Positions 6,369-6,527 of a stretch of 6,527 bases of DNA are shown here, piece by piece. The stretch covers positions 1 to 6,527 of the forward strand of contig JAGPUU010000046.1 in assembly GCA_018067325.1 (NCBI GenBank). Direction: 5' to 3'. A program made the translations under genes and the position numbers. A model generated the notes under the pieces. That model saw only the letters and a list, made by a program, of their open reading frames with translations, was not told where the DNA came from and did not search any database. This DNA comes from Amphritea sp. (GTDB taxonomy: Bacteria > Pseudomonadota > Gammaproteobacteria > Pseudomonadales > Balneatricaceae). The stretch's first letter is position 1. The number at the start of each line of letters is the position of its first letter.

Positions 6369-6527
6369 TTAGTTAGCTAATGCATCCAGTTTCTGTTTTA
6401 ACAGCCCCTGAACTTGTCCCGGGTTTGCTTTACCCTGGGAGGCCTGCATCACCTTACCCATGAAGAAGCCGATCATCTTACCGCGCTTTTCCGGTTCAGC
6501 ATTTACGTACTGATCAACCTGAGGTTG
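6369..6527 (-). CDS. gatB: Aspartyl/glutamyl-tRNA(Asn/Gln) amidotransferase subunit B, C-terminal end; 5' part outside window
   Basis: This is the last 52 codons of gatB, read on the minus strand from the right edge to the TAA at 6369-6371. The frame stays open throughout and contains [14 protein letters not shown] followed by [10 protein letters not shown], then a run ending KLDALAN. This is the conserved tail of the GatB/YqeY domain, which contacts tRNA. GatB works with GatA and GatC to amidate misacylated Glu-tRNA(Gln) or Asp-tRNA(Asn) in the cytoplasm. gatA and gatC are often neighbours upstream but would be outside the window. The strong terminator just downstream marks the end of its transcript. 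About 90% of the protein is not visible here, but the tail is characteristic. Confidence 0.92.
   Translation of the reverse strand, partial: QPQVDQYVNAEPEKRGKMIGFFMGKVMQASQGKANPGQVQGLLKQKLDALAN

Noticed and set aside
1..6527. Defence island, mobile element or CRISPR array
   Set aside because: No recombinase, transposase, toxin-antitoxin pair, nuclease or spaced repeat array is present, and the flanking genes are core chromosomal genes.

Overview
The window looks like chromosomal DNA of a gammaproteobacterium. The FadH, MsrA and GatB sequences are all typical of that class, base composition is moderate, and there are no transposases, integrases, tRNAs, rRNAs or CRISPR repeats. A marine Oceanospirillales-type host is my guess from the general look of the proteins; the sequence does not prove it.

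Layout, left to right: (1) the C-terminal two thirds of a 2,4-dienoyl-CoA reductase gene (fadH, + strand, cut by the left edge); (2) a convergent LysR-family regulator (- strand); (3) a 166-bp divergent promoter region with a candidate LysR operator; (4) a + strand pair encoding a thiamine-diphosphate (ThDP) enzyme of the acetolactate-synthase superfamily and an NAD(P)-dependent aldehyde dehydrogenase, separated by a spacer made largely of a degenerate 13-15 bp tandem repeat; (5) a long hairpin between convergent genes; (6) msrA (- strand); (7) a strong rho-independent terminator; and (8) the last 52 codons of gatB (- strand, cut by the right edge, following the terminator on that strand).

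The part of real interest is the lysR / ThDP enzyme / aldehyde dehydrogenase cluster. The regulator is divergent from the two enzymes, the usual arrangement for a LysR protein controlling its neighbours. A ThDP enzyme next to an aldehyde dehydrogenase suggests a two-step route: 2-oxo acid decarboxylation or C-C cleavage to an aldehyde, then oxidation to a carboxylic acid. The substrate cannot be named from sequence. The ThDP enzyme keeps the catalytic and cofactor residues but differs from true acetolactate synthase at several motifs, and no small regulatory subunit gene is present. fadH, msrA and gatB are ordinary housekeeping or catabolic genes, and I see no firm evidence that they belong to the same system.
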